Source: RPQK01 sp041946865
Lineage (GTDB): Bacteria; Acidobacteriota; UBA6911; RPQK01
Direction of reading: 5' to 3'
DNA: 14,554 bases
NCBI GenBank assembly: GCA_041946865.1
Contig: JBHGBF010000135.1
Coordinates: forward strand, 1 to 14,554
The notes below the pieces were generated by a model. The model had not been told where the DNA came from and ran no database searches. It worked only from the letters and a program-made list of their open reading frames with translations. The position numbers and the translations under genes were made by a program. Shown here in pieces: positions 14,402 through 14,554 of the stretch (the first letter of the stretch is position 1; every line of letters starts with the position of its first letter).

Positions 14402-14428
14402 TGGGAGGATCAGAGAAGACACCTCCCA
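14402..14428. repeat. Inverted repeat in the 5' leader of the giant peptidase
   Basis: TGGGAGG (14402-14408) and CCTCCCA (14422-14428) are perfect 7-bp arms with a 13-nt loop, transcribed between the predicted promoter and the start codon. As an RNA stem the CCTCCC arm could also pair with the GGGGGAGGG ribosome-binding site, giving a possible translational switch; this is only inference. Confidence 0.35.
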
Positions 14429-14451
14429 CCCAGAGTCTCGCCGTACTTTAA

Positions 14452-14480
14452 AGGATACAAGAGGTTAGAGGAAGTGACAA
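14452..14480 (-). promoter_or_regulatory. Sigma70-like promoter of the leftward operon
   Basis: On the minus strand TTGTCA (14480-14475) and TATCCT (14457-14452) are separated by exactly 17 nt, matching -35 TTGACA and -10 TATAAT at 5 and 4 positions. A transcript would begin near 14445, about 72 nt before the ATG at 14373, and would cover the giant peptidase, PqqD, radical SAM, precursor and kinase genes. Confidence 0.45.
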
Positions 14481-14554
14481 GAAAAATCAGCAAAACCGGG
14501 TAACCCCTCAGTTTTTTGTTCGGAGTGTGGCAGCAACGAGGAGAGAGGCCGGTG

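Noticed and set aside
1..14554. CRISPR array, tRNA or rRNA genes
   Set aside because: No regularly spaced direct repeats, cloverleaf-like segments or conserved rRNA stretches were seen on either strand.

Overview
The window looks like one complete locus from a GC-rich, probably Gram-negative, environmental bacterium. Large secreted C25 (gingipain-like) peptidases, SdrD B-like repeats and the repeat element make me think of Acidobacteriota or a similar uncultured lineage, but there is no rRNA or housekeeping gene here, so this is a low-confidence guess.

Layout: two convergent gene sets meet at about 6050. The rightward set is a secreted C25 cysteine peptidase (141-2837), an S26-type Ser/His peptidase (overlapping by 7 nt), a PqqD-like protein, an ABC exporter (GTG start at 3649) and a second S26-type peptidase ending at 6060. 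The leftward set, reading from 14373 down, is a giant secreted C25 peptidase with a Calx-beta domain and five SdrD B-like repeats, then a second PqqD-like protein (10-nt gap), a radical SAM/SPASM enzyme (GTGA overlap), a previously uncalled 52-residue Cys-containing peptide (ATGA overlap, 7324-7166), a 210-bp inverted-repeat element, and an HprK-like kinase (6922-6044). The last two genes of the two sets overlap tail to tail by 17 bp.

The key result is the small gene at 7166-7324. Its product has a lysine-rich leader with a PYQKPQLKIIEL stretch and a Cys-containing C-terminal part (Cys31, Cys43, Cys46, ending Ser-Ser). It is translationally coupled to the SPASM radical SAM enzyme and sits beside PqqD-type (RRE) proteins. 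I read it as the precursor of a ribosomally made, post-translationally modified peptide (RiPP). Proposed flow: PqqD-like proteins hold the leader; the radical SAM enzyme modifies the core, perhaps by thioether or carbon cross-links; the HprK-like kinase may phosphorylate a Ser, possibly the C-terminal one, as known for kinases of the paeninodin lasso-peptide type; the ABC exporter moves the product out; and the S26-type and/or C25 peptidases trim the leader. The co-transcription of gingipain-like peptidases with this module is the unusual part. The gene content recalls the 'SynChlorMet' and 'HPr-rel-A' cassettes (HprK-like protein, PqqD-like protein, SPASM enzymes), but the precursor and the C25 partners make it look like a distinct type.

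A short inverted-repeat (MITE/REP-like) element lies between precursor and kinase; removing it would leave about 38 nt between them, consistent with an originally compact operon.
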